From Deltaproteobacteria bacterium (GTDB lineage Bacteria; Myxococcota; Kuafuiibacteriia; Kuafuiibacteriales; Kuafuiibacteriaceae), in the NCBI GenBank assembly GCA_020632995.1, contig JACKEN010000019.1, positions 31,905-95,904 on the forward strand: a stretch of 64,000 nucleotides of DNA. The letters run 5' to 3'. A model generated the notes under the pieces. The model had not been told where the DNA came from. It searched no databases and saw only the letters and a program-made list of their open reading frames with translations. This document shows, piece after piece, positions 1 through 7,904 of this stretch; positions within the stretch are counted from its first letter, which is position 1; each line of letters begins with the position of its first letter. Both the position numbers and the translations under genes were made by a program.

Positions 1-504
1 CTGGCGGAGGACACCCAGCGCCGTGTGGCCCTGGTCGAGGCGAACTTCCGCTACCCGCGCTTCGCGGAGATCCTCGGCCTCGACGAGCGCACCGGCCTGA
101 TCTCGGTGCTGGAGGGCCGGGCCCGGCTCAACGAGGTGGGCTTCAAGCTCTCGGACCGCAACCTGGTGATCCTCCCCGCGGGGGGACGCCACCCTGCCCC
201 GGCCGAGATCCTGGCCTCGCCCCGCTTCAAGGCCCTGATCGCCGAGCTGGTCGACACGGTCGACATCGCGCTCATCGACGCCCCCTCGGTCGCCCCCTTC
301 GCCGACGCCAACATGATCCTGCCCCTGGTGGACGCGGCGTTCCTCGTCATCACCGAGCAGCAGACCCGCCGGAGCTGGCTCGGCCGGGCGGTGGGTCAGC
401 TGGGCGAGGCCCGGGTGCTCGGCACCCTCTTCAACCACATCCCGAAGAAGGTCCGGAAGGACCTCGCGAAGGAGCGCAAGGACCGGGTCAAGGCGCGGTC
501 GTGA
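1..504 (+). CDS. BY-kinase / CpsD-CapB-like ATPase, 5' end outside window
   Basis: The frame is open from base 1, so the gene begins upstream and only its last 167 residues are here. Visible parts match the C-terminal half of a CpsD/CapB-type P-loop domain: a Walker-A'-like strand (RVALVEANFRYPR), the conserved stretch NLVILPAGGRHPAPAEILAS, and a Walker-B-like strand (VDIALIDAPSV). The P-loop itself must lie upstream. Such proteins control export and chain length of polysaccharides at the inner membrane. The tail is Lys/Arg-rich (KKVRKDLAKERKDRVKARS) and lacks the Tyr cluster that true tyrosine autokinases carry, so this may be a regulatory or non-phosphorylating version. The GTG at 25 is internal to the fold and is not taken as the start. 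Confidence 0.8.
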   Translation: MAEDTQRRVALVEANFRYPRFAEILGLDERTGLISVLEGRARLNEVGFKLSDRNLVILPAGGRHPAPAEILASPRFKALIAELVDTVDIALIDAPSVAPFADANMILPLVDAAFLVITEQQTRRSWLGRAVGQLGEARVLGTLFNHIPKKVRKDLAKERKDRVKARS

Positions 505-835
505 GCCGGTCCCAAACCGCCCACGTCAGGGCCAGGGTCACCGGCAGGGCCGGGTAGGCCCAGCCGGCCCGCGCCTCGGCCCACGCCGGATACGCGGGTA
601 CCAGGAGGTGCAGGACCGCGGCGTCGAGAGCCAACGCGGCCAACGCCACCGCCGCCAGGGCGAGGGCGCTCCGAACCGGGGTCGTCGGCCACGGCTGGAG
701 CACCGCGCCCCCCGCCGCGGCACCCGCCGCCACCGCCGCCGGGAGGGGTGTGAGGGCGGCCACGGCGAGCGCGACAACTCCCCCGGATGTAAGGCCGACC
801 GCCGCGTACGCAAGCTTCTTAACGATCAGCTGCAT
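488..835 (-). CDS. small integral membrane protein, function unknown
   Basis: 115 residues, starting at an ATG whose first codons are unusually A/T-rich for this region (MQLIVKKLAYA), which supports a real start. Four hydrophobic stretches (about residues 7-30, 32-45, 56-80 and 90-108) rich in Ala, Leu and Val suggest an inner-membrane protein. Its 3' end overlaps the end of the BY-kinase-like gene by 17 bases, tail to tail. It diverges from the TolC-like gene with 46 bases between the starts. I do not recognise a family. Composition and position support coding, but a small Ala-rich frame in such DNA can be spurious. Confidence 0.5.
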   Translation of the reverse strand: MQLIVKKLAYAAVGLTSGGVVALAVAALTPLPAAVAAGAAAGGAVLQPWPTTPVRSALALAAVALAALALDAAVLHLLVPAYPAWAEARAGWAYPALPVTLALTWAVWDRLTTAP

Positions 836-881
836 TGCCTGCGACTCACCGGTCTGTTACCCGCCGAAACCAGGCCCCGCG

Positions 882-2360
882 ATGCGCAAGCTCTCGGTCA
901 TCGGTCTGTACCTCGTGCTCGCGCTGGCGTCGAGCGAGGCCCGCGCGCAGGACACGGGCCCGCGCGAGCTCACCATCACGCTCGGGATCACCTCGAGCAC
1001 CGCGCGCGCGCTGGCAGAGGCCAAAACGCCCACGACAAGCCTCACCCTGCAGGACCTGGTCGAGATCGCGCTCCTCAACAACGCCCAGGTGCACGTCGCC
1101 GCCGCCTCCATCGGAGAGGCGGAGGGCCTGCTGAGCCTGGCCCGCGCGCAGGCCTTCCCATCCGGGCGCCTCACCGGGCTCTTCGGCGGCCCGACCCCCG
1201 AGGCCAAGACAGAGGTCCAGAACGACCCCAGCACCCTCACCCCGGCGTCGTACGAGGGCGACCTCAACTTCGGCCAGCTCGGCATCCAGCTGAGGCTCCA
1301 GGGCGAGGCGGTGCAGCCGCTCTACACCTTCGAGAAGATCTCCAACCTGAAGAAGGCGGCCGGCCACCTGGTGAAGGCGGCCGAGCACAATCAGACCATC
1401 ACCTCCGCTGATGTGGTGGTGAACGTGAACAAGGCGTTCTGGACGATCCAGCTCACCCGCACGTTCGTGAAGTCGCTGGACGAGGGCATCGGCACCCTCA
1501 GCAAGGTGCTCGAGAAGATCGAGGAGCTCCTCGACGCGGACAGCCCACAGGTCACCGAGAACGACCGCCTCCGGCTGAAGTACGCGCTGGCCACCCTCGA
1601 GGTCCGGCGGGTGGAGGCGGCGGCGGTGCACGAGGTCGCGAAGCAGGCCATGCGCCTCCTCCTCGGCTGGCCCCAGGAGCGCTCGCTCGAGGTGATCCGG
1701 CAGGAGCTGGACGAGCTGCCCAGCGAGACCCCGCGGCTGGAAGAGGTGGTGGCCTGGGCCCGCTCGTCCCGGCCCGAGATCAAGGCCCTCAGCGAGGTCG
1801 TGGACGCCGCGCGGTCCTTCGAGGACTACCGCAAGTCCGCCTTCTTCCCCGACATCTTCCTCGGCGGAGCCATCTCGGCGGTCTACACCAGCAACGCCAC
1901 CAACCAGACCAACCCGTTCATCCGCGATCCCTTCAACCTCTTCTCGGTCGCGGTGGGCCTGGGGATCCGGGTCGAGCTGGACGTCTTCACCAAGCTCGCC
2001 CAGCTCGAGCAGGCCAAGGCCCAGACCCGGGTGAAGGAGGCGCAGGCGGCGCTGGTGGGGCAGCTGGTGGACCTCGAGGTGAGGAAGCTCCACACCGAGA
2101 TCGTGGCCGGCTTCGAGCGGGTCCAGAAGCTGGAGCGGGCCAACCGCACCGCCCGGGGGTGGCTGACCGCCTCGACCCTGGCCTACGACATCGGCACCGG
2201 CGAGGCGGACGAGCTCATCGACGCCTTTCTGGCCTGGGCCGCGTCCGAGGCCGAGCTCCAGACCACCCGCTTCAACGTCCTGTCGAAGCTGGTCGAGATG
2301 ACCCGCGCGACCGGCCGGCTCGTGGGGCCAGACGCCCAAAACAACACGAACGAGGAATAA
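882..2360 (+). CDS. TolC-family outer membrane efflux protein
   Basis: 492 residues. A signal peptide (MRKLSVIGLYLVLALASSEA, cleavage probably after ARA near residue 22) is followed by two OEP-type repeats. The first opens with LTLQDLVEIALLNNAQVHVA, the usual entry of TolC-like proteins, and long amphipathic helices follow (about residues 180-290 and 330-470). Length fits the family. The protein should form the trimeric outer-membrane channel of an efflux or type I secretion system, but no inner-membrane pump or adaptor gene is next to it. An open frame extends upstream to 750, but the signal peptide fixes the ATG at 882. The MlaC-like gene follows on the same strand after 119 bases that contain a perfect inverted repeat. 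Confidence 0.88.
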   Translation: MRKLSVIGLYLVLALASSEARAQDTGPRELTITLGITSSTARALAEAKTPTTSLTLQDLVEIALLNNAQVHVAAASIGEAEGLLSLARAQAFPSGRLTGLFGGPTPEAKTEVQNDPSTLTPASYEGDLNFGQLGIQLRLQGEAVQPLYTFEKISNLKKAAGHLVKAAEHNQTITSADVVVNVNKAFWTIQLTRTFVKSLDEGIGTLSKVLEKIEELLDADSPQVTENDRLRLKYALATLEVRRVEAAAVHEVAKQAMRLLLGWPQERSLEVIRQELDELPSETPRLEEVVAWARSSRPEIKALSEVVDAARSFEDYRKSAFFPDIFLGGAISAVYTSNATNQTNPFIRDPFNLFSVAVGLGIRVELDVFTKLAQLEQAKAQTRVKEAQAALVGQLVDLEVRKLHTEIVAGFERVQKLERANRTARGWLTASTLAYDIGTGEADELIDAFLAWAASEAELQTTRFNVLSKLVEMTRATGRLVGPDAQNNTNEE

Positions 2361-2365
2361 AGCGA

Positions 2366-2383
2366 TCCGAACGTCCGTTCGGA
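2366..2383. promoter_or_regulatory. 18-bp inverted repeat between tolC-like and mlaC-like genes
   Basis: A perfect inverted repeat TCCGAACG-TC-CGTTCGGA starts 6 bases after the TolC-like stop and ends 96 bases before the MlaC-like start. No T-run follows it, so it is not a standard intrinsic terminator. Its GAACG/CGTTC arms resemble TetR-family operators that often control efflux genes, but no adjacent regulator gene supports this. It could also simply be an mRNA hairpin. Confidence 0.4.
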
Positions 2384-2479
2384 CTGTTGCCGGACGAGGG
2401 GACATCCGTAGTTCGGCGTGAGCCCCCACACACCCGAATCCAAGCCTTGCGAAGACCGTCTCACAGGAAGAGAACGAGG

Positions 2480-3208
2480 ATGCCCATGCAGACCGCCCCC
2501 AGCCTTCGGCCGACCTTCCTCACCCGCGCGCTCCGAGTCGCCTCGATCAGCCTCGTCGTCCCCGCCCTGTTGAGCGGGATTGCCCTCGCCTCCGAGGCCC
2601 AGGCCAAGGCCGAGGCCGCCCCCGGGTCCCCCCGCCCCTGGCTGGAGGACAAGGTGGAGCGGGCCAAGAACCTGTCCCTGAAGAAGGTGAAGGCCGACAG
2701 CTCCGAGGCGAAGAAGCTCGAGGGCGACATCCGGGGCCTCATCAACGAGATGCTGGACTGGGACGAGCTCACCCAGCGCTCGATGGGCACCCAGTGGGCC
2801 AAGCTCACCGCCGACCAGCAGAAGGAGTTCTCGAAGATCCTCCGCGAGATGATCGAGACCTCCTACGAGTCGAAGATGCGCCTCGCCTCCAAGGGCAACG
2901 TGAAGAAGCCCAAGGAGGTGAAGATCACCTGGCTCGAGGAGGAGGTCGGCAAGAACTCCGGCAAGGTGGTGGCCCAGGTCGCGGCCGAGAAGACGAAGGC
3001 CATCTTGCAGTTCGACCTGCTGTACCGGGACGGCGCCTGGAAGGTCTACGACGTCTCGATCGACGACGTGAGCACCGTCCGGACCTACCGCTCACAGTTC
3101 CGGAAGATCATCTCCGACAAGGGCTTCGACGCCCTGGTGGAGCGGATGAAGAGCAAGATCGCCGACATCCGCTCCGGCCGCGGTGACCTCTCCACCGCGA
3201 TGGACTGA
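2480..3208 (+). CDS. mlaC: MlaC/Ttg2D-family periplasmic phospholipid-binding protein
   Basis: 242 residues. The ATG at 2480 follows a purine-rich stretch (GGAAGAGAACGAGG) and gives a signal peptide (hydrophobic core SISLVVPALLSGIALAS, cleavage near residue 40). The mature part matches the Tol_Tol_Ttg2/MlaC family: a long helix with INEMLDWDELTQRSMG, then FSKILREMIETSYESKM, and a beta-rich half ending in YRDGAWKVYDVSIDDVS. MlaC proteins carry phospholipids across the periplasm between an outer-membrane complex and an inner-membrane ABC transporter. MlaABDEF-type partners are not in the window, so the TolC-like gene upstream is the only visible partner. Function is inferred from family similarity. 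Confidence 0.82.
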   Translation: MPMQTAPSLRPTFLTRALRVASISLVVPALLSGIALASEAQAKAEAAPGSPRPWLEDKVERAKNLSLKKVKADSSEAKKLEGDIRGLINEMLDWDELTQRSMGTQWAKLTADQQKEFSKILREMIETSYESKMRLASKGNVKKPKEVKITWLEEEVGKNSGKVVAQVAAEKTKAILQFDLLYRDGAWKVYDVSIDDVSTVRTYRSQFRKIISDKGFDALVERMKSKIADIRSGRGDLSTAMD

Positions 3209-3218
3209 CCCTCCCTCG

Positions 3219-4121
3219 GTGACCATCAGCGCCGCCGACCGCGACTTCATCGACGCCCGCCTGCGTGAGTACGGCTCCGCGTGGGATGGCGGGCTCGACG
3301 GGCTGGAGCGGGACTTCATCGTCGAGGTGACCCCCGACCTCAGGAACCGCGTCTCGAGCAAGCACCGCGGCTACACCCTGAAGCTGGCGCTGCGGGCGCC
3401 TGCAGGCTTCGTTGCGGAGCTGAAGCTCAGCCCGAGCAGCCTCACCGGCGGCCTCGTCAGCGTACCCGACGGCCCCACACTCACCGCTGAGGAGCTCTCC
3501 GCGGTCGAGGCCGCCCTGGAGCAGGAGCGGTTCGCGCTGATATCGGGCCCCGACAACGGCGAGCTCATCCGCCTCGAACTGAGCGAGGGCACCGAGGCCC
3601 TCTGCCGCGCCGCGCTCGACACGTCGGTCTCGCTCGACGCGAGCGGGGCGGTGGAGCCGCCGCGGGCGCGCTCGCTCGTGACCCGACGCCGCGGCGGGTT
3701 CGCCTGCCTGTACGTGGTCGGCGACCGGGCGTTCGACGACCCGTTCTGCCTGTGGCTGTCGACGGAGGGTGATGCGATGGCGGTCGCCGGGGCGACGTGG
3801 GGCGGCGTCCCGGCATCACGCGGTCGGCTCCTGGACCGCGACACCGTGGCGTTCCTCGACAACGCATGCCGTGAGAACGGCGACTTCGGGGTCTACGGGA
3901 ACGTCACGTGTGGTCTCGTGGACCTGACGGAGTTCATGCAGGTGCAGCTCGCGCTCCGTGAGGCCGACGAGCACCACGACGGCCCACGCTGGGCGGTGTC
4001 CGCGACCCCGCGCGATGGCCACGGCCACTTCCTGCACTTCGAGATCGACGGGAGGACGGGCGCGATCGACGGCGTGGCCGCGGGCCACCTCATCCCGGCG
4101 CCCAGGCCGGGAGACCGCTAG
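3219..4121 (+). CDS. protein of unknown function, about 300 aa
   Basis: Soluble-looking acidic protein with no signal peptide or membrane segment. I recognise no domain. It contains mixed alpha/beta patches such as RGGFACLYVVGDRAFDD and FLHFEIDGRTGAIDGV. The second one, an [FY]-x-E/D-I-D-G-x-TG-I-D-G pattern near the C-terminus, looks like a beta hairpin. The GTG at 3219 is chosen because it lies just after the mlaC stop; an in-frame GTG at 3183 would overlap mlaC by 26 bases. Neither has a clear Shine-Dalgarno sequence. The 3' end overlaps the convergent Cys-rich lipoprotein gene by 4 bases. It is probably co-transcribed with mlaC, but no functional link can be argued. Confidence 0.6.
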   Translation: MTISAADRDFIDARLREYGSAWDGGLDGLERDFIVEVTPDLRNRVSSKHRGYTLKLALRAPAGFVAELKLSPSSLTGGLVSVPDGPTLTAEELSAVEAALEQERFALISGPDNGELIRLELSEGTEALCRAALDTSVSLDASGAVEPPRARSLVTRRRGGFACLYVVGDRAFDDPFCLWLSTEGDAMAVAGATWGGVPASRGRLLDRDTVAFLDNACRENGDFGVYGNVTCGLVDLTEFMQVQLALREADEHHDGPRWAVSATPRDGHGHFLHFEIDGRTGAIDGVAAGHLIPAPRPGDR

Positions 4122-5122
4122 CTGGGGCACATCGTCGACGAGATGGGGTAGATGAGCGGCCCCATGTCGGGGTCGGGGCTCTGGACCTCGGGGAACGTCG
4201 CGCAGTCCGCCGCGCAGTCCATGTTGCTCGGGTAGACGCCGGGGCAGTTCCGCTCCATCAGGTCGCAGAACGTGACGCAGGGCCAGTCGGCCGGCTGGGT
4301 GCTGCGGGGGATCACGCCGCAGTGGACGATGTTGTAGACCCGCGTGTGCATGCAGTGGATGGCCGGCTCCAGGGTGGCGGGGGGGCCTGCGTGGTAGGTC
4401 CGGCACTGGACGGTGTCGATCTCCTTGTCGAATGACCAGTCGTCGAAGTCCCCGTCGGCGTTCATCAGGCCGCAGATGCTCATGCAGGTCTGCCGGTCGG
4501 GGTAGACCTCGTTGTCCCCGGTGCAGTTCTGGGCCAGCAGGTCGCAGTAGGGGTCGCACGGGTCGCCGCACACCCCGCCGCCGTTGACGCTGGCCGGGTT
4601 GCAGGCGGTGGCGTCGCCGTCCGCCAGCGTGGCGTAGCGGTAGCGGCACTCCACCGTGTTGTTGCCGTCCGCCGAGGCGCCGCGCGGGAGGCTCGCGCAG
4701 ACCTGCTTGCAGTTCTCGAGACCGGGGTAGGCGCCTGCGCAGTGCGCGTCCATGAGGGCGCAGTAGTCGTCGCACGAGGCGTCCGCGCACTTGTTGCTGT
4801 TCCGGAGCGAGGCCTCCTCGCACTCCCCCTCCAGGCCCCACGTCAGGCGGCAGGCGAGCGAGTTGCCGGACTCGGCGCCGAGCTCACCCTCGACGAAGTT
4901 GGTCACCGGCTCGTTCGCGCAGTCGTTGATGCACCGGTCCATGGAGCTGTAGACGCTGTCGCACTCGCTCACCATGAACTCGCAGTACACCTCGCAGGGC
5001 TCACCGCAGTCGTCGGTGCGGAACGCGAACTCCGCGCAGCTCGGGAGCTCGGGGTCGCTCAGGCAGCCCGGGAGCACCGCGGCCGCGAGTGATAGGAAAG
5101 CCAGCTTGCAGACAAACTTCAC
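4118..5122 (-). CDS. Cys-rich lipoprotein with four repeats
   Basis: 334 residues. A short signal peptide ends in the lipobox LPGC (Cys20), so the protein should be lipid-anchored and exposed outside the cytoplasm. The rest carries four copies of a Cys-rich unit with the pattern C-x3-C-x(5-7)-C-x(n)-C-x3-C: EPCEVYCEFMVSEC, ASCDDYCALMDAHC, DPCDPYCDLLAQNC and WPCVTFCDLMERNC, each followed about 10 residues later by a C-x3-C such as CINDC, CKQVC, CMSIC or CAADC. This suggests disulfide-stabilised repeats. Function is unknown; similar surface proteins are common in Myxococcota. It is the last gene of a run with the TPR-PEGA protein (9-base gap) and the zinc-ribbon kinase. Confidence 0.75.
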   Translation of the reverse strand: MKFVCKLAFLSLAAAVLPGCLSDPELPSCAEFAFRTDDCGEPCEVYCEFMVSECDSVYSSMDRCINDCANEPVTNFVEGELGAESGNSLACRLTWGLEGECEEASLRNSNKCADASCDDYCALMDAHCAGAYPGLENCKQVCASLPRGASADGNNTVECRYRYATLADGDATACNPASVNGGGVCGDPCDPYCDLLAQNCTGDNEVYPDRQTCMSICGLMNADGDFDDWSFDKEIDTVQCRTYHAGPPATLEPAIHCMHTRVYNIVHCGVIPRSTQPADWPCVTFCDLMERNCPGVYPSNMDCAADCATFPEVQSPDPDMGPLIYPISSTMCPS

Positions 5123-5131
5123 GGCGCGCTC

Positions 5132-6094
5132 CTAGAACCGAACCAACAGGCCGTTCGGGGTGGGCGTGACCTGGACCGAGGCCTCATCGGAGTCGCCCAC
5201 GCTCTGCAGGACCACCATGGTCACCCCGGCCGCGGCGAGGGCCCCGCCCACGCCGTACATGATGTACGAGAGGGTCCGGTTGCTCTCGAACCCGCTCACC
5301 GCGTCGTCGCGATCCTCGCCGGGCGGCAGGGACTCGGCGTCGTCGCGGTCGGACAGGGCCGCGGTGGTGAAGTACACCCCCACCCCCGCCGTGGCCGCCC
5401 CAACCCCCACCGCGACCCACGGCAGGATGCTGAGGGGCCGGACCGGCGCCTCGACCGCCGCGCTGGCCACCGGCGGGGCGGCGGCGGGATCGCGCTCCAG
5501 GGTCACCTCGACGTTGGCGCCCAGCCCCGCCGCCACCGTCGCGCCCTGGCGGGCGTCGAGGTAGCCGGGGTGGGTGACGATGACGGTGTAGTCACCGGGG
5601 GCCGCCTCCTCGTTGCGGTAGGGGCAGACGCCGGAGAGGGTCTGCATGGCCGGGCCCTCCACCCGGACCTGGGCCCCTTGGGGGAAGCAGGTCACCGAGA
5701 GGATGCCGTACACCTTGCGCTTCAGGGCCTGCACCGCCTCCCAGGCCCGCTCCTTGCGGTGGGGCTCGTCGGGCAGCTTGTTGTAGGCCTGGTAGGCGCT
5801 GAGAGCCTCGGGCCAGCGCTCGAGCTGCTCGAGGCAGCGGGCGATGTTGAAGCGGATCCCGGGCAGGCCGGGGTCGCGGGCCGCCTCGGCCAGGGGCTCG
5901 GCCTTGCGGAGGGCGGCGAGCGCGCCCTCGTAGTCCGCCTGCAAGTAGAGTTGACTCGCCTGGTTCACGAAGCCCTGCGCCTCCTGCAGGCGCTTCGCCT
6001 GCAGCGCGGCCTCGTCGGCCGGGGCCTGGGCGAGCGCGGTGGAGGCGGCCAGGTGGACCGCGGCGAGGGCGAAGAGGAGCCTCGTCGTCTTCAT
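5132..6094 (-). CDS. secreted/envelope TPR and PEGA-domain protein
   Basis: 320 residues. A signal peptide (LLFALAAVHLAASTALAQA) is followed by TPR-like helices (about 30-120; FNIARCLEQLERWPEALSAY is a clear TPR unit). A PEGA-type beta domain (about 133-200) contains GAQVRVEGPAMQ and APGDYTVIVTHPGYL. Two hydrophobic segments near the C-terminus (PWVAVGVGAATAGVGVYF and IMYGVGGALAAAGVTMVVL) flank a charged loop with DRDDAESLPPGEDRDDA. PEGA domains are linked to surface or glycan-associated proteins in bacteria. It lies 28 bases downstream of the Ser/Thr kinase gene and 9 bases upstream of the Cys-rich lipoprotein gene, so the three probably form one operon. TPR-PEGA proteins next to kinases are frequent in myxobacteria, and it may be a partner or target. 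Confidence 0.75.
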   Translation of the reverse strand: MKTTRLLFALAAVHLAASTALAQAPADEAALQAKRLQEAQGFVNQASQLYLQADYEGALAALRKAEPLAEAARDPGLPGIRFNIARCLEQLERWPEALSAYQAYNKLPDEPHRKERAWEAVQALKRKVYGILSVTCFPQGAQVRVEGPAMQTLSGVCPYRNEEAAPGDYTVIVTHPGYLDARQGATVAAGLGANVEVTLERDPAAAPPVASAAVEAPVRPLSILPWVAVGVGAATAGVGVYFTTAALSDRDDAESLPPGEDRDDAVSGFESNRTLSYIMYGVGGALAAAGVTMVVLQSVGDSDEASVQVTPTPNGLLVRF

Positions 6095-6122
6095 CGGTGT
6101 ATCCGTTTCGGGTCTCGGGTGC

Positions 6123-7748
6123 TCAGAACTCCGGCACCGACAGGGTCTTCTCTGCCGGCGCCACCTTGGCGGGGACGGCGGGCGGCGGGACCTTCTCGGC
6201 CGGCCGGGGCGCGGTCGTCTTCGGGGGGCGGGCCGCAGGCCGCGGCGCGGGCGGTGGCTTCGTCACCACCGCGGCCGGCTCCGCCACCTCGGGGGCTGGC
6301 GCCACGACGGCGGGCGCCGGAGCCACCGCCGCGGGGGCCTCGCCGAGCGCTGCTGGCGCAACCTGCATTGCCGGCGCCTGCATCGATGGCGCGGCCACCT
6401 TCGGCGGCGCCTCCACCGCAGAGACCGGCCGGGTCGGCGCCGGGTCGGCGCTCCTTTGGCTCGACCACCACGCGGCCCCCGCCACCCCGAGCCCCCCGAG
6501 CATCAGGAGCGCGACCCCGGCCACGAGCAGCGGGGACCGCCGAGGCGGCACCACCTGCATCGTGGGCGAGAAGGAGGCGGTCGGGGTGGGCGAGACCTCG
6601 GGCGGCGGCAGGGGCGACACCGTCTGGTGGCCTATCGGCTCGGCGAGGGCCGCCGCGAGCCCCATCCCCGCGCTCGGGGTCGGGGTCGAGGCGAGGTCCG
6701 CCGCCGCCCCCAGGATGCTGGGCAGCCGCCCGGGCGCGGCCCGGAACTCGTAGCTCAGGGCGGGGAACGCCACGTGCGGGAACGCAGCCACGATCGCCGC
6801 GGCCATCTCATCCGCGTCCTGGAAGCGGTCCGCCGGGTCCTTCTCGAGCGCCCGCATCAGCACCGCCTCGAACGCGGGGGGTACGCGGAGCTCGGGCGAC
6901 AGCGGCGGCGGCGGCGTCGCCACGTGGGCCATGATGGTCTCGACCACCGAGCCGCGCTCGAAGGGGTTCCTGCCCGCCACCAGGGCGTAGGCGACCACCC
7001 CGAGCGAGTAGAGATCGGAGCGCGCGTCCACGTCGACGCTCGCCTTGGCCTGCTCGGGGGACATGTAGCGCGGGGTGCCGAGGACCAGACCCTCGCGGGT
7101 CGCGAGCGAGGCCTCGCCGCCCTCGGCCGCCTGCACCTTGGCGATGCCGAAGTCCAACAAGCGCACCGACTGCTGGCCGCGGTTGTTGTCGACCACCATC
7201 ATGTTGGCGGGCTTGATGTCGCGGTGGACCATGCCCATGTGGTGGGCCTCGCCGAGCGCGCGCAGGACCTGGAGCAGGATGTAGGCGGTCCAGACCGGAT
7301 CTTGGGGCCCCTCCTCGAGGAGCTGGCCCAGGTTCCGGCCCGTCACCAGCTCGAAGACCATGTAGAGGCCGACGGTGGGCTCCTCACCGTAGTCGAAGAG
7401 GGTGACCACCGCGGGGTCCGAGAGCCGCGCCACCACCCGCGCCTCGCGGAAGAAGCGTGCGCGCATCTCGGCGTCCTGCACGTGCTGGCTGTGCACGACC
7501 TTGAGGGCCACGTGGCGCCCCACCGGCTCCTGCACCGCGCGGTAGACGGCGCCGAAGCCGCCCACCCCGAGCACGCTCACCACCGCGTACTTGCCGCCCA
7601 CCACCCGGCCCAGCACCTGATCGTTGGGGTACTTGGCCAGGACCTTCTTGGGCACGAGCACCGTGCTGCACTCTGGGCACCGATCACCGGGGCTCGCCTC
7701 CGGGTTCGTGTGGCCACAGTCGCGGCAGCTCAGGTTCGGGCTCTTCAC
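6123..7748 (-). CDS. Hanks-type Ser/Thr protein kinase with N-terminal zinc ribbon
   Basis: 541 residues from GTG 7748, which has a GAGG about 10 bases upstream; a TTG at 7811 would add 21 unlikely residues. A zinc-ribbon-like knuckle comes first (C8-x2-C11 and C24-x2-C27). The kinase domain covers about 50-320: Gly loop GVGGFG (61-66), Lys83, catalytic loop HRDIKPAN with Asp177, DFG at 199-201 and activation-segment end TPRYMSPEQ. All key residues are present, so it should be active. A proline-rich linker leads to one membrane span (PLLVAGVALLMLGGLGVAGA, about 400). The roughly 115-residue external tail is Pro/Ala/Val/Lys-rich. The kinase is predicted to sit in the inner membrane facing the cytoplasm. 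Two secreted or surface proteins follow in the same operon. Confidence 0.92.
   Translation of the reverse strand: MKSPNLSCRDCGHTNPEASPGDRCPECSTVLVPKKVLAKYPNDQVLGRVVGGKYAVVSVLGVGGFGAVYRAVQEPVGRHVALKVVHSQHVQDAEMRARFFREARVVARLSDPAVVTLFDYGEEPTVGLYMVFELVTGRNLGQLLEEGPQDPVWTAYILLQVLRALGEAHHMGMVHRDIKPANMMVVDNNRGQQSVRLLDFGIAKVQAAEGGEASLATREGLVLGTPRYMSPEQAKASVDVDARSDLYSLGVVAYALVAGRNPFERGSVVETIMAHVATPPPPLSPELRVPPAFEAVLMRALEKDPADRFQDADEMAAAIVAAFPHVAFPALSYEFRAAPGRLPSILGAAADLASTPTPSAGMGLAAALAEPIGHQTVSPLPPPEVSPTPTASFSPTMQVVPPRRSPLLVAGVALLMLGGLGVAGAAWWSSQRSADPAPTRPVSAVEAPPKVAAPSMQAPAMQVAPAALGEAPAAVAPAPAVVAPAPEVAEPAAVVTKPPPAPRPAARPPKTTAPRPAEKVPPPAVPAKVAPAEKTLSVPEF
6358..6371. repeat. GCAA-N6-TTGC palindrome, copy 1
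   Basis: Exact copy with centre CCTGCA, inside the Ala/Pro-rich tail of the zinc-ribbon kinase gene. Confidence 0.75.
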
Positions 7749-7873
7749 AGGGCGTGCCTCGGGCGGGGAACCGCCCACCGGACGGTACCCTACATCGCGC
7801 CGAGATGACAAAACCTATCGTGTACGGAACTCAACGAACGCTCCCGCTCCCCCGGGCACCACGGGGCAAGCAG

Positions 7874-7887
7874 GCAACCAGGGTTGC
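7874..7887. repeat. GCAA-N6-TTGC palindrome, copy 2
   Basis: Exact copy with centre CCAGGG, in the 156-base gap between infC and the kinase gene, 18 bases past the infC stop. Confidence 0.75.
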
Positions 7888-7904
7888 GGGAGCTGGGCCT
7901 CGCC

